Assembly: GCA_026417735.1 (NCBI GenBank)
Contig: JAOACR010000010.1
Span: 45,023 to 109,022, forward strand
Origin: Kiritimatiellia bacterium
GTDB taxonomy: Bacteria > Verrucomicrobiota > Kiritimatiellia > PWTM01
DNA: 64,000 nucleotides
Direction: 5' to 3'
Shown: in pieces, positions 54,224-63,239 of the stretch
Position numbering within the stretch: the stretch's first letter is position 1
How the letters are laid out: the number at the start of each line of letters is the position of its first letter
Notes under the pieces: model-generated
Database searches by the model: none
Seen by the model: the letters and a program-made list of their open reading frames with translations, nothing else
What the model was told of the DNA's origin: nothing
Made by a program: the position numbers and the translations under genes

Positions 54224-55302
54224 CCGGCCGACTTCCCCTCGCCCTCGCGACGCTGACGTCGGGCATCGTGATGACCGCCTGCCGAACGCCGCCCTACGAA
54301 GCGCGGCGGCCCGCTGAACCGCCCCGCCACCTCTCCGCTCGGGTGCTGCGACCGGTGGTCGCAGTCACCGAGTTCGAAAACCAGTCCTGCTTCGCGGGCC
54401 AGTGGAAACTCGGCGGCGGCATGGCGGACCTACTGATCACCGAGCTACTGAACTCCAGGCGCGTGATCGTGCTGGAGCGCCAGCATCTTGACGACACGCT
54501 CGGCGAGCTGCTGCGGCAGGGTAAGGCGCTCTTCCGGCCGGAAGGACGGGCCTCCTCCGGCCGCCTGAAAAACGTCCGATACCTGATTCGCGGCGCCATC
54601 ACGGACTTCACCGTCACCGGTGACGCCAGCGGATGGTTCCGTACAGAGACCACCGGCGGCCGGCTGGGCGGCCGTTCCGCCCGGGTATCGCTGAACCTCC
54701 GAATCACCGATGTCGAAACGGGCGAGGTCATCGCATCGGTCCGGGCAGATGGCTCCGCACGGGCCGGCTTCTTCGCCGCCACAGTGGATTACCGACGACT
54801 CGCCTTCGGCGGCGACGCGTTCTTCCAAACGCCGCTGGGCCGCGCAACGGAAGCCGCGATCCGCGACGCGGTCGCCCGCATCCTCGATCAGCTGCCGACC
54901 GAGTACTGGATGCCCCGCGTCGCGGACCTCGTGGACGGCCGCGTCGTCATCAACGGCGGCGAGAACGTTGGTCTGACGCCGGGCCTCGAAATGATCGCCC
55001 GCGAGGCGCCCCGCGTGGTGACCGACCCGCTGACCGGCGACCCGCTCGACGCCTTTCCCGGGCGCGTGATCGGCCGACTACGGGTCGACGAAGTCCGCCC
55101 GACCACTTCGCTCGCCTCGCCACTCGAAGGCGGTCCGTTCCCCCGCGGCGCGTGGCTCGAGGTGGTGCCCGCCGCGCCGCCTGCGCGCTCGCGTCGCTGC
55201 CCCGCCCCCCCCCCGCCCGCGCTGCGCCGCCGAGCGCCTCAGGGGATTGCCGCGCGCGCAACGTCTCGCATATCATTCGCCGCATTTCTGCATGATCCGT
55301 AA
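54220..55302 (+). CDS. CsgG/HfaB-like lipoprotein
   Basis: 360 residues, starting within the previous stop. Lipobox-like MTAC (Cys 21) after a hydrophobic stretch. The CsgG-like core has VAVTEFENQSCFAGQWKLGG, MADLLITELLNSRRVIVLER, YLIRGAITDFT and LNLRITDVETGEVIASVRAD. CsgG proteins form outer-membrane secretion pores for curli, while many relatives only share the fold. A second region, VINGGENVGLTPGLEM, follows. The last 45 residues are Arg/Pro-rich and odd, and overlap the helicase gene. Confidence 0.85.
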   Translation: MTGRLPLALATLTSGIVMTACRTPPYEARRPAEPPRHLSARVLRPVVAVTEFENQSCFAGQWKLGGGMADLLITELLNSRRVIVLERQHLDDTLGELLRQGKALFRPEGRASSGRLKNVRYLIRGAITDFTVTGDASGWFRTETTGGRLGGRSARVSLNLRITDVETGEVIASVRADGSARAGFFAATVDYRRLAFGGDAFFQTPLGRATEAAIRDAVARILDQLPTEYWMPRVADLVDGRVVINGGENVGLTPGLEMIAREAPRVVTDPLTGDPLDAFPGRVIGRLRVDEVRPTTSLASPLEGGPFPRGAWLEVVPAAPPARSRRCPAPPPPALRRRAPQGIAARATSRISFAAFLHDP

Positions 55303-56839
55303 GCTGCTCAGCAAACTCCGGCAACTGCGGCAACGCGGCCAATCCTCTTCACCCGCATCTCCCGTGCAGCCGCCCGGCAGTTGTCCTCCAGACCGGGGTG
55401 ACTCCGCAGCGACGCGCCCCGACCCCGCCGGCAACCATGGGCGTGAGCGGCGAGGCGCTCGTCGCTCCGCGCCGCTAGCCGCGCGACGCCACGGACGCGA
55501 TCGACCCCGCCGCCAGAATGCCTCCGCTCCGCCACCACCCCCCAACGCCACCGAGCCATGGGATCCGGCCTCCTACGTCGTGCCCCCGGAGCCCGGCCGG
55601 GTGCGCTTCCAGGACCTCAATCTGCCCACCGAGCTCCTCCATGCGGTGGCAGACCTGAACTTCCGCTACTGCACACCCATCCAAGCAGAGGTGCTGCCAG
55701 CCGCGATCGCCGGCCGCGACATTGCCGGCCGTGCGCAGACCGGTACCGGTAAGACCGCCGCGTTCCTGCTCGCCGCAATGACCCGCCTTCTCCGCGCCCC
55801 CTCCGCCGACCGTCGGCCGGCTCACCCCCGCGTGCTGATCCTCGCGCCCACCCGGGAACTCGCCGGCCAGATCGCGCGCGATGCCCGCGCGCTCGGCGCC
55901 TACACTCCGCTCTCCACGCTCGCCGCGGTCGGCGGCAGCGACCTCGAGCGGCAGCGCGCTGCACTGTCGAATTCACCTGCCGACCTACTGATCGCGACGC
56001 CCGGGCGGTTGCTGGACCTGCAAGAGCGCGGCCACGTACGCCTCGACCGGGTCGAAATTCTCGTGATTGACGAGGCCGATCGCATGCTCGACATGGGCTT
56101 TATTCCCGACGTTCGCCGCATCGTCTCCAGCACCCCGCCGCGCGAGCGCCGTCAGACGATGTTTTTCAGCGCAACGCTCACCGAGCTCGTGCTGCGGCTC
56201 GCGGAGCACTGGACGCGGGATCCGTTGCGCGTGAACATCGAGCCCGCGCGCGTCGCGGCCGAGCAGATCCGCCAGATCGCCTACGTGGTCACCTCGGCGG
56301 AAAAATTTCCGTTGCTCTGTCACCTGCTCCGCGCCAACGCCAGTGGCCGCACGCTGATTTTCGTGAACCGCCGCGACACCGCCGAACGCCTCGCCGACGC
56401 GCTCCGCCGCGCCGATGTGGCGGTCGGCCTGCTCTCCGGCGCGCTCAGCCAGCGGCGACGCGACCGCGCGCTCGACGACTTCCGCGCGGGCCGCCTCCAC
56501 GTGCTGGTGGCGACCGATGTCGCCAGCCGCGGCCTGCACGTCGAGGGCCTCGCCACGGTCGTGAACTTCAACATCCCGCTCAACCCAGAGGACTACGTCC
56601 ACCGCATCGGCCGCACCGGCCGCGCCGGCGCCAGCGGCACCGCGATCACCTTCGCCTCGGAAGACGAGGCCTTTTACCTGCCCCCGATCGAAGAGTTCCT
56701 TGGCCACTCGCTGACCTACCTTCATCCCGACCCCGCCTGGCTGGAGGCGACCGGACTGCCGCACTTCCACGACCCCGCGCGCTCGCGACCGGCGCCTGAC
56801 CGCTCTGGCCGGCGTCCGCCGCGCAGCGCCCGCCGTTGA
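55292..56839 (+). CDS. DEAD-box ATP-dependent RNA helicase
   Basis: 515 residues from ATG 55292 (overlaps the CsgG-like gene by 11 bases). About 95 N-terminal residues are Pro/Arg-rich and disordered-looking. The core then has FQDLNLPTELLHAVADLNF (Q-motif region), AQTGTGKT (148-155), APTRELAGQI, VIDEADRMLDMGF, FFSATLTELVL, LIFVNRRDTAERLADAL, VATDVASRGLHVEGLATVVN and HRIGRTGRAG. It unwinds structured RNA, in the RhlB/RhlE/SrmB group. Confidence 0.95.
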   Translation: MIRKLLSKLRQLRQRGQSSSPASPVQPPGSCPPDRGDSAATRPDPAGNHGRERRGARRSAPLAARRHGRDRPRRQNASAPPPPPNATEPWDPASYVVPPEPGRVRFQDLNLPTELLHAVADLNFRYCTPIQAEVLPAAIAGRDIAGRAQTGTGKTAAFLLAAMTRLLRAPSADRRPAHPRVLILAPTRELAGQIARDARALGAYTPLSTLAAVGGSDLERQRAALSNSPADLLIATPGRLLDLQERGHVRLDRVEILVIDEADRMLDMGFIPDVRRIVSSTPPRERRQTMFFSATLTELVLRLAEHWTRDPLRVNIEPARVAAEQIRQIAYVVTSAEKFPLLCHLLRANASGRTLIFVNRRDTAERLADALRRADVAVGLLSGALSQRRRDRALDDFRAGRLHVLVATDVASRGLHVEGLATVVNFNIPLNPEDYVHRIGRTGRAGASGTAITFASEDEAFYLPPIEEFLGHSLTYLHPDPAWLEATGLPHFHDPARSRPAPDRSGRRPPRSARR

Positions 56840-56879
56840 GAGCCGTGCGCGTTGGACAACCGCGCTGCGCTCGGCGAAG

Positions 56880-57581
56880 ATGAAACGGATCACAATGAAA
56901 CGTCCCGACCGGTTCGATTTTTGGTACGCGGTGAGCAACACCGAAATCCTGCTGGCGCCCCGACGCCAACTGGAGACCTTCGGCACCACCGTCGTCGACT
57001 ACCACCTCGTCAGTGAACTGATGGACACCGTGAACGCGGTCCGCATCCGGGAGGGACGCCTCCACGCCGCGCGGCCCCAGATCGTCACGCCCGCCGAGTT
57101 TGCGGAGTCCCTCCTCGAGGGTTTCGAGGAGCCCGCCGCGGAAGCCTACGCCGAATGGCTGCGCCAGAACCACCAGAATCTGATGATCATCCGGTACGGC
57201 TTCCGCATTCGGAAACAGGAAAGCCGCGAGGAGATCGTCCACGACACACTCGACGAAGTGATCGCCCGCGTGCGAGAGGAGTTCCAGCGCCGCGACAATC
57301 CCCTCGCCGCCCTTGTCCGCGGCGTGGACGAGCCGTGGGAGGTCTGCCTGATCAAGCTGATGGTGGATCTGGTGCAGCGCTCCAGCCCCGAACACGCAAG
57401 GATCCTTCGCCAGGACCCCACCGGTGCGCGCCACGCAGTCGAACAGCTGTTTCGGGCCGCCGCGGTGGACCGCAGCCGCCTCGGTGAGCTCGCCGACCTG
57501 CTGCGCCGCGAACGCCTCTTCGAGGAATACCAGGACCGTTTCTTCGCACTGGTGCGCTCGCACCAGCTGCGTGGCGGCTGA
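56880..57581 (+). CDS. Conserved protein of unknown function
   Basis: 233 residues; ATG 56880 or ATG 56895 may be used. Mostly helical with no signal peptide. The first part reads RFDFWYAVSNTEILLAPRRQ and TTVVDYHLVSELMDTVNAV, and the middle has FRIRKQESREEIVHDTLDEV. It appears soluble and cytoplasmic. I do not recognise it; its shape suggests a conserved regulatory protein. It is followed after six bases by another unknown gene. Confidence 0.78.
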   Translation: MKRITMKRPDRFDFWYAVSNTEILLAPRRQLETFGTTVVDYHLVSELMDTVNAVRIREGRLHAARPQIVTPAEFAESLLEGFEEPAAEAYAEWLRQNHQNLMIIRYGFRIRKQESREEIVHDTLDEVIARVREEFQRRDNPLAALVRGVDEPWEVCLIKLMVDLVQRSSPEHARILRQDPTGARHAVEQLFRAAAVDRSRLGELADLLRRERLFEEYQDRFFALVRSHQLRGG

Positions 57582-57587
57582 GCCCGG

Positions 57588-58010
57588 ATGCACCTGACCC
57601 TCGCCGGACGTGACGACGAGGCGCTCGCCGAGCGCGTCCGGGCACTTGCCCGCACACTACCCGAACACGCCGGCCCCCCATCGCTCTCGCCGGAGCACCG
57701 CGCCCTGCGCCTCCGTGAATGCGAGGGCCCGCCGAGCTTCGATGCGCTCGCGCTCGAACTGTTGCGGTATCACATCGCACTCGACACGCGGCCAACCACC
57801 TGCGCTCGTGCCGCTTCGCTGCCCAACCGTCTCCTCGAAGCGCTGCGCCGTGTGCTCTGGCGGCTGCTCGGAAACCCTCTCGACCGAATCGCGCTGCAAC
57901 AAACACGGGTCAATGAACTGCTCCTCGACGCGCTGTGCCGCGCCGTTGCAGAATCGTCTCGCTCGCCCGCCGGCCCCACGCCGCCCACACCACCGGCCAA
58001 CGCGCCGTGA
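57588..58010 (+). CDS. Small protein of unknown function
   Basis: 140 residues, helical, Leu/Arg-rich, with a Pro/Ala tail (SPAGPTPPTPPANAP). The middle has LALELLRYHIALDTRP and LLEALRRVLWRLLGNPLDRI, which could lie along a membrane. It lies between another unknown gene and a glycosyltransferase that starts in its stop codon (GTGA). No family recognised. Confidence 0.62.
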   Translation: MHLTLAGRDDEALAERVRALARTLPEHAGPPSLSPEHRALRLRECEGPPSFDALALELLRYHIALDTRPTTCARAASLPNRLLEALRRVLWRLLGNPLDRIALQQTRVNELLLDALCRAVAESSRSPAGPTPPTPPANAP

Positions 58011-59095
58011 GCCGTGTCGATCAGCTCCTCGACGGTTTCGTGCCGGGCGACGCAATCTCGCAGGAAGCGCTCGCCGTCCGCGCCCACCTTCGGCATCTGG
58101 GCTTCGATTCTGAAATCTTTGCCGTGCCGCAGAGAATCTCCCCTGACGGCCTCGCCGAATGCCGACCAGTGACCGACATCGAAACGCGCCGCCCCGATGC
58201 GGTGATTCTGCACTACGCGATCGCCTCGCCCGCCGCCGACGTGTGGCGCGCCGGCGCATTCCGCCGGCTGCTGCTCTACCACAACATCACCCCGTCGGAA
58301 TGGTTCCGACCGTACGACGCGGCGCTCAGCGCGCAGCTCCAAAGCGGGCGCCGCGCATTGCCCGACCTTGTCAGCGCGGCGCACGCGATGGCCGCGGTCT
58401 CGTCCTTCAACGCCAACGAGCTGCGCGCGGTCGGCGCCGATCGCGTCCGCTTGCTGCCGCTGGTCTCCGCCGCAGAACCACTTCCACCGCCGGACCCGTC
58501 GATGACCGCGCGGCTGGGCGACGGCTTCACGAATCTGCTGCACATCGGCCGGCTGGCGCCGAACAAATGTCTCGAAGAACTGATCGAGGGGTTTGTATGG
58601 TATCAGCGCGGTTTTAACCCCCGCAGCCGGCTGATCCTGGCCGGTTCCGACCGCGCCTGCCCGCGCTACGCCGCGCTGCTCCGCATGTTGCTGGTTGAGT
58701 ACAAGGCCGAGAACGTGTGGCTGGCCGGCTACCTGACTGAGGCGCAACTGTCCGCGGCGCTGTCCGCCGCATCGCTGGTCATCAGCGTCAGCCGTCACGA
58801 GGGCTTCTGCGCCCCGCTGGTCACCGCCGCCCGCGCCGGTGTGCCGGTGCTCGCCCGCGCGATCGGTGGCGTCCCCGAGGCGGTGGGACCGGCAGCGTTG
58901 CTCTTCGACGAAGCTTCTCCACGCGAACTCGCCGCTCTGATCCACATCGCCACCACGGATGCCGCGGTTCGGTCGGCAATCGCCGCCGGCCAGCGCCAAC
59001 GACTCGCCCAGCTTCATCGCCGCGACGTCGCCACCGAACTCCTCAATTGGTTGGCCGATGCCGGACTGGCCGTGAGCAAGCGCCACGCGCCGTAG
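58007..59095 (+). CDS. Glycosyltransferase, GT4 family
   Basis: 362 residues from GTG 58007, overlapping the previous stop. The N-domain has a helix-turn common in the family (LGFDSEIFAVPQ, YHNITPSEWF, SFNANELRAVGADRVRLLPL); the C-domain shows NLLHIGRLAPNKCLEELIEG, VWLAGYLTEAQLSAALSAAS, the EGFCAPLVTAARAGVPVLA donor-site motif (E-x7-E-like) and ARAIGGVPEAVGPAALLF. It adds sugars to surface glycans or glycolipids; donor and acceptor unknown. Confidence 0.92.
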   Translation: MSRVDQLLDGFVPGDAISQEALAVRAHLRHLGFDSEIFAVPQRISPDGLAECRPVTDIETRRPDAVILHYAIASPAADVWRAGAFRRLLLYHNITPSEWFRPYDAALSAQLQSGRRALPDLVSAAHAMAAVSSFNANELRAVGADRVRLLPLVSAAEPLPPPDPSMTARLGDGFTNLLHIGRLAPNKCLEELIEGFVWYQRGFNPRSRLILAGSDRACPRYAALLRMLLVEYKAENVWLAGYLTEAQLSAALSAASLVISVSRHEGFCAPLVTAARAGVPVLARAIGGVPEAVGPAALLFDEASPRELAALIHIATTDAAVRSAIAAGQRQRLAQLHRRDVATELLNWLADAGLAVSKRHAP

Positions 59096-59155
59096 CACGA
59101 CAGTCGCGAATCGCCATGCGCTGGCGGGTTCGAAAAAACCCCGTATGTTTTCCAA

Positions 59156-60058
59156 ATGAAATTTTTCACGCCTTTTTCATTCGGTATGCTCGTTGTCGCG
59201 GTGCTGTTCCCGCGCACAACCCCCTGCGCGACAGCCGGGGGGCAGGGCCCGTCTCCTTGGGCACTCACCAACGCGGTAACCACCGCCTGGGAGATGTCCG
59301 CAGTTCGGTTCGGCGATGCCGCCGGCCCTGCCCTCACGCTCGGGGAGTTTTCCGCAGCACTAGCGCGACGATCGTCCGAAGAATTTGAGGTGGCGCTGAC
59401 GCTGCGGTACTCGCGACTGGAACCCGACGGCAACGCGGACACGCCCCACTGGGGAGCGTGGCGGCCGGTAAACGAGCTTTCGGTGGGCATGCCGCTGACC
59501 GTGGGTTGGACCGCCGGCCGTGCGCGGATCATCCCTTCAGTGCGGTGGGCGGCCGAAGAGGGGACGGACTGGGCGGACGCTTCCACCATCGGGGTGGTGG
59601 CCATGCACGCATGGCCGCTGAAGGCGGGCCACGAAGTCGGCGTGGGCGCGCTGGTCTCGCGGGGGCTGGGCCGCACGCGAGTGATCCCCTTCCCGTTGTT
59701 CTGGTGGCAACTCGGGGACCGCTGGCAGCTGGGCAACTCGATGCCATTGGGACCGGCAACGCCGGCCGGCCTAGAGCTGCGGTGGCGAGCCGATCGCCGC
59801 TGGACACTGGGCGCGGGCTGTTCGTATCGCAACGACCGCTATCTGCGGCACAGTGAGGAACAGGTGGCGGAGTGGCGGGCGGTGCCCATCTGGCTCCGCG
59901 GCTCCTACCGCTTCGGCCCCCTAGGTGTGACGCTCTGGACCGGCGTCGCCGTGGCGCGTCGCATTGAGCTGCGCGATGCCGATGACGGCCGCCGCCTGCG
60001 CTCGCTCGAGCCTACTTCCGCTCCCCTCGTCGGCCTCTCCCTCACCGCCCGCCTCTAA
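59156..60058 (+). CDS. Secreted or outer-membrane beta-barrel protein, unknown function
   Basis: 300 residues with a signal peptide (FFTPFSFGMLVVAVLFPR, cleavage near 25). Alternating strands rich in aromatics (VALTLRYSRLEP, LSVGMPLTVGWTAG, GVGALVSRGLG, LELRWRADRRWTLGAGCSYR, WLRGSYRFGPLGVTLWTGVA) and a final hydrophobic strand GLSLTARL suggest an outer-membrane barrel. No family recognised for certain. Confidence 0.72.
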   Translation: MKFFTPFSFGMLVVAVLFPRTTPCATAGGQGPSPWALTNAVTTAWEMSAVRFGDAAGPALTLGEFSAALARRSSEEFEVALTLRYSRLEPDGNADTPHWGAWRPVNELSVGMPLTVGWTAGRARIIPSVRWAAEEGTDWADASTIGVVAMHAWPLKAGHEVGVGALVSRGLGRTRVIPFPLFWWQLGDRWQLGNSMPLGPATPAGLELRWRADRRWTLGAGCSYRNDRYLRHSEEQVAEWRAVPIWLRGSYRFGPLGVTLWTGVAVARRIELRDADDGRRLRSLEPTSAPLVGLSLTARL

Positions 60059-60210
60059 CCCCCGCAACGGCGGCCGACGCGGTGGAGCGGTCGCCTCCCG
60101 AGACACCACGTATGCCCAACTCCTCACTCGGGAACTCTCGGCCCGGCGCGATCACGCCGTGATTGTTGCTGTTGGGGGGGCGGCAAGCTAAGCTGCAGCC
60201 GCAAACGGTA

Positions 60211-61551
60211 ATGAGGAAGAACTGCCTGCTCATCCAGCCTTGCCCGAACGAATCGCTCATTCCCACGGGCCGCAGCTGGTGGCGACCGCCGCTGGGACTC
60301 GGCTACCTGGTGAGCGCGGCCGCGGAGCTCTCTCCCGAGGTCCGGGTGCAAATCTGGGACGAGCTGGTGCAGGGCCCCATCCCCCCTTCGCTCCTCGCGT
60401 CGGCGTCAATCATCGGAATCTCTTCCAATCTATTTACGCTCCGCCGCACGCTCGACCTTTGCCATACCGCACTGGCCCGAAGCGATGCGTTGATCGTCGT
60501 CGGCGGCCTCACGACCACCGTCCCCGCGGTTCGCAAGTTTCTGTTCCGCGAGGTTGGTGAGCGTCGCCTTCACCTCGCCGTCGGCGACGGCGAGCCCATT
60601 TTCCTCGAACTTCTGTCGGGGCGGCCGGCAAACTCGATTGAAGGACTGGTCACTTCGCCCGCACAAGCCGCCGGCGCCGTGCCTCCCAGAACGTTCGATC
60701 CCACCGGCCTCATCCCCGCCCTTCCGCATGTGGATCTCTACTTGGCCTGCCAGCGCGAAGAGGGGACCGAAACCCCTGTGCTGGCCATTTCGACTCGCCG
60801 GGGCTGTTTCTGGGCGCAGTCCCACGGCCGCTGCAATTTTTGCCTGCGACCCGGCCTGAAACTGGTGCTTCGCCCTCCCGAAGATGTCGCCTCGGAGATC
60901 CGAGCGCGTCGCGCAACGATTCCGGAGCTGTGGACGTTCTGGGATGTGTCGGACGACAGTCTCGAACCGCTCGAGTGGTGGGAGGAATGGCTACGACTTC
61001 GAACAAAGCATTCCGACCTGCGCAAGGTTCGCTGGATCATCTACGGCCGGGCCGACGAGGTGACACACGATGCTGCCCGGCTTCTGAAAGAGTGCAACGT
61101 GGTCGAGGTGGTTGTCGGCTTCGAGAGCGGCTCGAAGGAGGTGCTCGCCGCGCTGCACAAAGGATTGGACCCGGCGCGCGCACTTCAGGGCGCCTCGTGG
61201 CTCGGCAAGCAGGAGATCTCCGTGCTCGGCTGCTTCATGATCGGCTGTCCCGGCGAAACCAACGAGACGCTGCGCGAAACCGTCGCGCTGGCACAGCAAG
61301 TCGCCCGCCAATGCCGCTTCTCCGCGATCAGCATCGCCGACTTCGTGCCGCTGCCCGGAACCCGCTGGTGGAGCTCACTGCTGGGTTCGAACCGGGAGCC
61401 TTCGATCGAGGACTTTGATCCATGGGTACTGTCCGAGCGCTTCCGCAGGACAATGACGGAGGTCACTGACGATGAAATCCGATCCGCTCGAATCCATCTC
61501 GCCTCTCTCGCGTCAGTGCGCCACGGTTTTTTCCGGCTCGCGAAAACTTGA
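60211..61551 (+). CDS. B12-binding-type radical SAM protein with an unusual cluster motif
   Basis: 446 residues from ATG 60211; the frame is open to 60163 without a better start. The N-terminal domain has the cobalamin-binding-like fold of rSAM proteins (PPLGLGYLVSAAAE, IIGISSNLFTLRRTLDLC, VGGLTTTVPAV). The core begins TRRGCFWAQSHGRCNFC, giving cysteines 199, 208 and 211: C-x8-C-x2-C instead of C-x3-C-x2-C, close to the spacing of RiPP-maturation enzymes (CWWG...CTFC). Later blocks are VVEVVVGFESGSKEVLAALH and MIGCPGETNETLRETV. It overlaps the importer gene downstream by 80 bases, so they are probably cotranscribed. Confidence 0.9.
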   Translation: MRKNCLLIQPCPNESLIPTGRSWWRPPLGLGYLVSAAAELSPEVRVQIWDELVQGPIPPSLLASASIIGISSNLFTLRRTLDLCHTALARSDALIVVGGLTTTVPAVRKFLFREVGERRLHLAVGDGEPIFLELLSGRPANSIEGLVTSPAQAAGAVPPRTFDPTGLIPALPHVDLYLACQREEGTETPVLAISTRRGCFWAQSHGRCNFCLRPGLKLVLRPPEDVASEIRARRATIPELWTFWDVSDDSLEPLEWWEEWLRLRTKHSDLRKVRWIIYGRADEVTHDAARLLKECNVVEVVVGFESGSKEVLAALHKGLDPARALQGASWLGKQEISVLGCFMIGCPGETNETLRETVALAQQVARQCRFSAISIADFVPLPGTRWWSSLLGSNREPSIEDFDPWVLSERFRRTMTEVTDDEIRSARIHLASLASVRHGFFRLAKT

Positions 61552-62497
61552 GCGACGCCGTTTTCTGAGGGACGCGGCGCTCGTGCTCGCCTGCAGCGCC
61601 GCCGGGAGCTGCCGACCGCGGAGCCCCACCCAGAACGAACTTCGCGCAGGATACGTGCCCGCAGCCTCCGCGTTGCCGCTATTCGTCGCGTTGGAGCAGC
61701 GCCTGTTTGACGGAGCGGGCATCCGCGTCGTCGCCCGGCAATATCCCCAGACCTCCGAAGTCATTCAGGCCCTCCTCGCGGGCCAGCTCGACATCGCCTG
61801 TGGCGTCGGCTGGCCCACCATCCTCGCCGCGGCGGTGGACAATCCAACGCGATTTCGATGTTTCCACCCGTTTTATGAGACCGCATCCGCTGCAGCGCTG
61901 GCGGTGCTCAAGCGCAAAGGTCTCGCGATCTCCGCGCTGAACGAGCTGGAGGGCAAACGCGTGGGCTGTTTCCCCGGCGCTTCGATGCAGATGTTTGCGC
62001 GCGAAATCCTGCGCGCCGCGAACGTAGACGTGGCCAAAGTCTCGCTGATCCAGGCGCCGGTCAACGCGCAACATATGCTTCTTGAGTCCGCGCAAATTGA
62101 CGCGCTGATCACGGTCGAACCTTATGTGACCGCCGCGCTGATGGCCGGCACGGGCGAGATGCTCAGCCCCGCGCCCCGCCCCACCTTGCTCTGGACACCC
62201 TTTCCGGCCGGCACCGACGTCGCCGAGCGCTCCTGGTCCGACGCGCACCCGGACCTCTATCGGCGGTGCCGGGAAGCGTTGCGGTCAGCGATCGCTCACA
62301 TTCGTACTCGCGAGCCGGAAGCCCGCGCCGTACTCCCACGCCATGCGCCGGTCGAGCCCGCGATCGCCGAGCGCATCAGTCTGTATTTGTGGCCGGAGCG
62401 ACCCGATGTCCAGTCAGTGCAACGTTTGGCCGACCTTCTGCACTCGCACCAGCAACTGACCCGCCCAGTGAACGTGTCCTCGATGCTCGATGACTAA
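61472..62497 (+). CDS. SsuA/ThiY-type substrate-binding lipoprotein (NMT1-like)
   Basis: 341 residues. A twin-arginine-like start (LERRRFLRDAALVLACSAAG, residues 26-45) precedes a lipobox-like Cys 47. The periplasmic binding core includes LPLFVALEQRLFDGAGIRVV, LAGQLDIACGVGWPTIL, ELEGKRVGCFPGASMQMFAR and LLESAQIDALITVEPYV, like proteins that bind sulfonates, nitrate or thiamine precursors. The start overlaps the rSAM gene by 80 bases, and no later start is convincing. Its 3' end overlaps the ATPase gene by 8 bases. Confidence 0.88.
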   Translation: MKSDPLESISPLSRQCATVFSGSRKLERRRFLRDAALVLACSAAGSCRPRSPTQNELRAGYVPAASALPLFVALEQRLFDGAGIRVVARQYPQTSEVIQALLAGQLDIACGVGWPTILAAAVDNPTRFRCFHPFYETASAAALAVLKRKGLAISALNELEGKRVGCFPGASMQMFAREILRAANVDVAKVSLIQAPVNAQHMLLESAQIDALITVEPYVTAALMAGTGEMLSPAPRPTLLWTPFPAGTDVAERSWSDAHPDLYRRCREALRSAIAHIRTREPEARAVLPRHAPVEPAIAERISLYLWPERPDVQSVQRLADLLHSHQQLTRPVNVSSMLDD

Positions 62498-63239
62498 TTC
62501 GCGCGTCATTGTTCGTTTGGAGCGGGTGAGCAAATCGTTTGGCACCCGGCAGGTGTTGCACGACGTGTCGGTTGACATCTACGGCGGATTTACTGCGATA
62601 ATGGGCCCCACCGGGTGCGGGAAAACGACGTTACTCCGAATGTTGGCTCGGCTGGACCATCCGACCGTAGGGGAGGTTCGATTCGCAGAACCTGCCGGCC
62701 GGGTTGTGCTCGTGCCTCAGGAAATCTCGGGAGCCGTCGCACCTTGGCTGACGGTTCGCAAGAATTTGGAACTGGCCGCGCGCAACCATCCCAACGACCT
62801 CACTCCTGACGAAGTGTGGCAGCTGGTCGGTGCCCCCACGGAACTGAGCCGGTACCCCTACCAGCTCAGCGGCGGCCAGCTCCAGATTCTCGCGATTGCA
62901 ATGGCGGTGGCCGCGCACGCCTCGCTGTGGCTCTACGATGAATCGTTCCGCGGCCTGGACATTTCGTTCAAATGGGAGCTGTTCCGCACGCTCCGCAGGA
63001 TTGCCGCGGAGCGAAACGTCAATGTGATCTTTGTCACCCACAACGCGGCAGATGCCGCAACGTTCGCCAATCGCATTCTCATCTTGGGCGGACGACCGGC
63101 CACGATGATCGCGGACCGGGCTGGGCTGGCGGACTCGTTCCCGCCGCTGAAGGGATTTGCGGACCCACGCGTGATTGAAATGACCGCACACATCGCGCAG
63201 GCCATCGTCACCGCCCAGTATGCGCCAGTTTCCGAGTAA
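62490..63239 (+). CDS. ABC transporter ATP-binding protein, SsuB/TauB type
   Basis: 249 residues. Walker A GPTGCGKT (39-46), Q-loop VPQEISGAVAPWLTVRKNLE, signature LSGGQ (126-130), Walker B LWLYDE (146-151), and H-loop FVTHNAADAA. This is the ATPase of the importer with the binding protein and permease. It overlaps the binding-protein gene by 8 bases and the permease gene by 20. Confidence 0.95.
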   Translation: MTNSRVIVRLERVSKSFGTRQVLHDVSVDIYGGFTAIMGPTGCGKTTLLRMLARLDHPTVGEVRFAEPAGRVVLVPQEISGAVAPWLTVRKNLELAARNHPNDLTPDEVWQLVGAPTELSRYPYQLSGGQLQILAIAMAVAAHASLWLYDESFRGLDISFKWELFRTLRRIAAERNVNVIFVTHNAADAATFANRILILGGRPATMIADRAGLADSFPPLKGFADPRVIEMTAHIAQAIVTAQYAPVSE

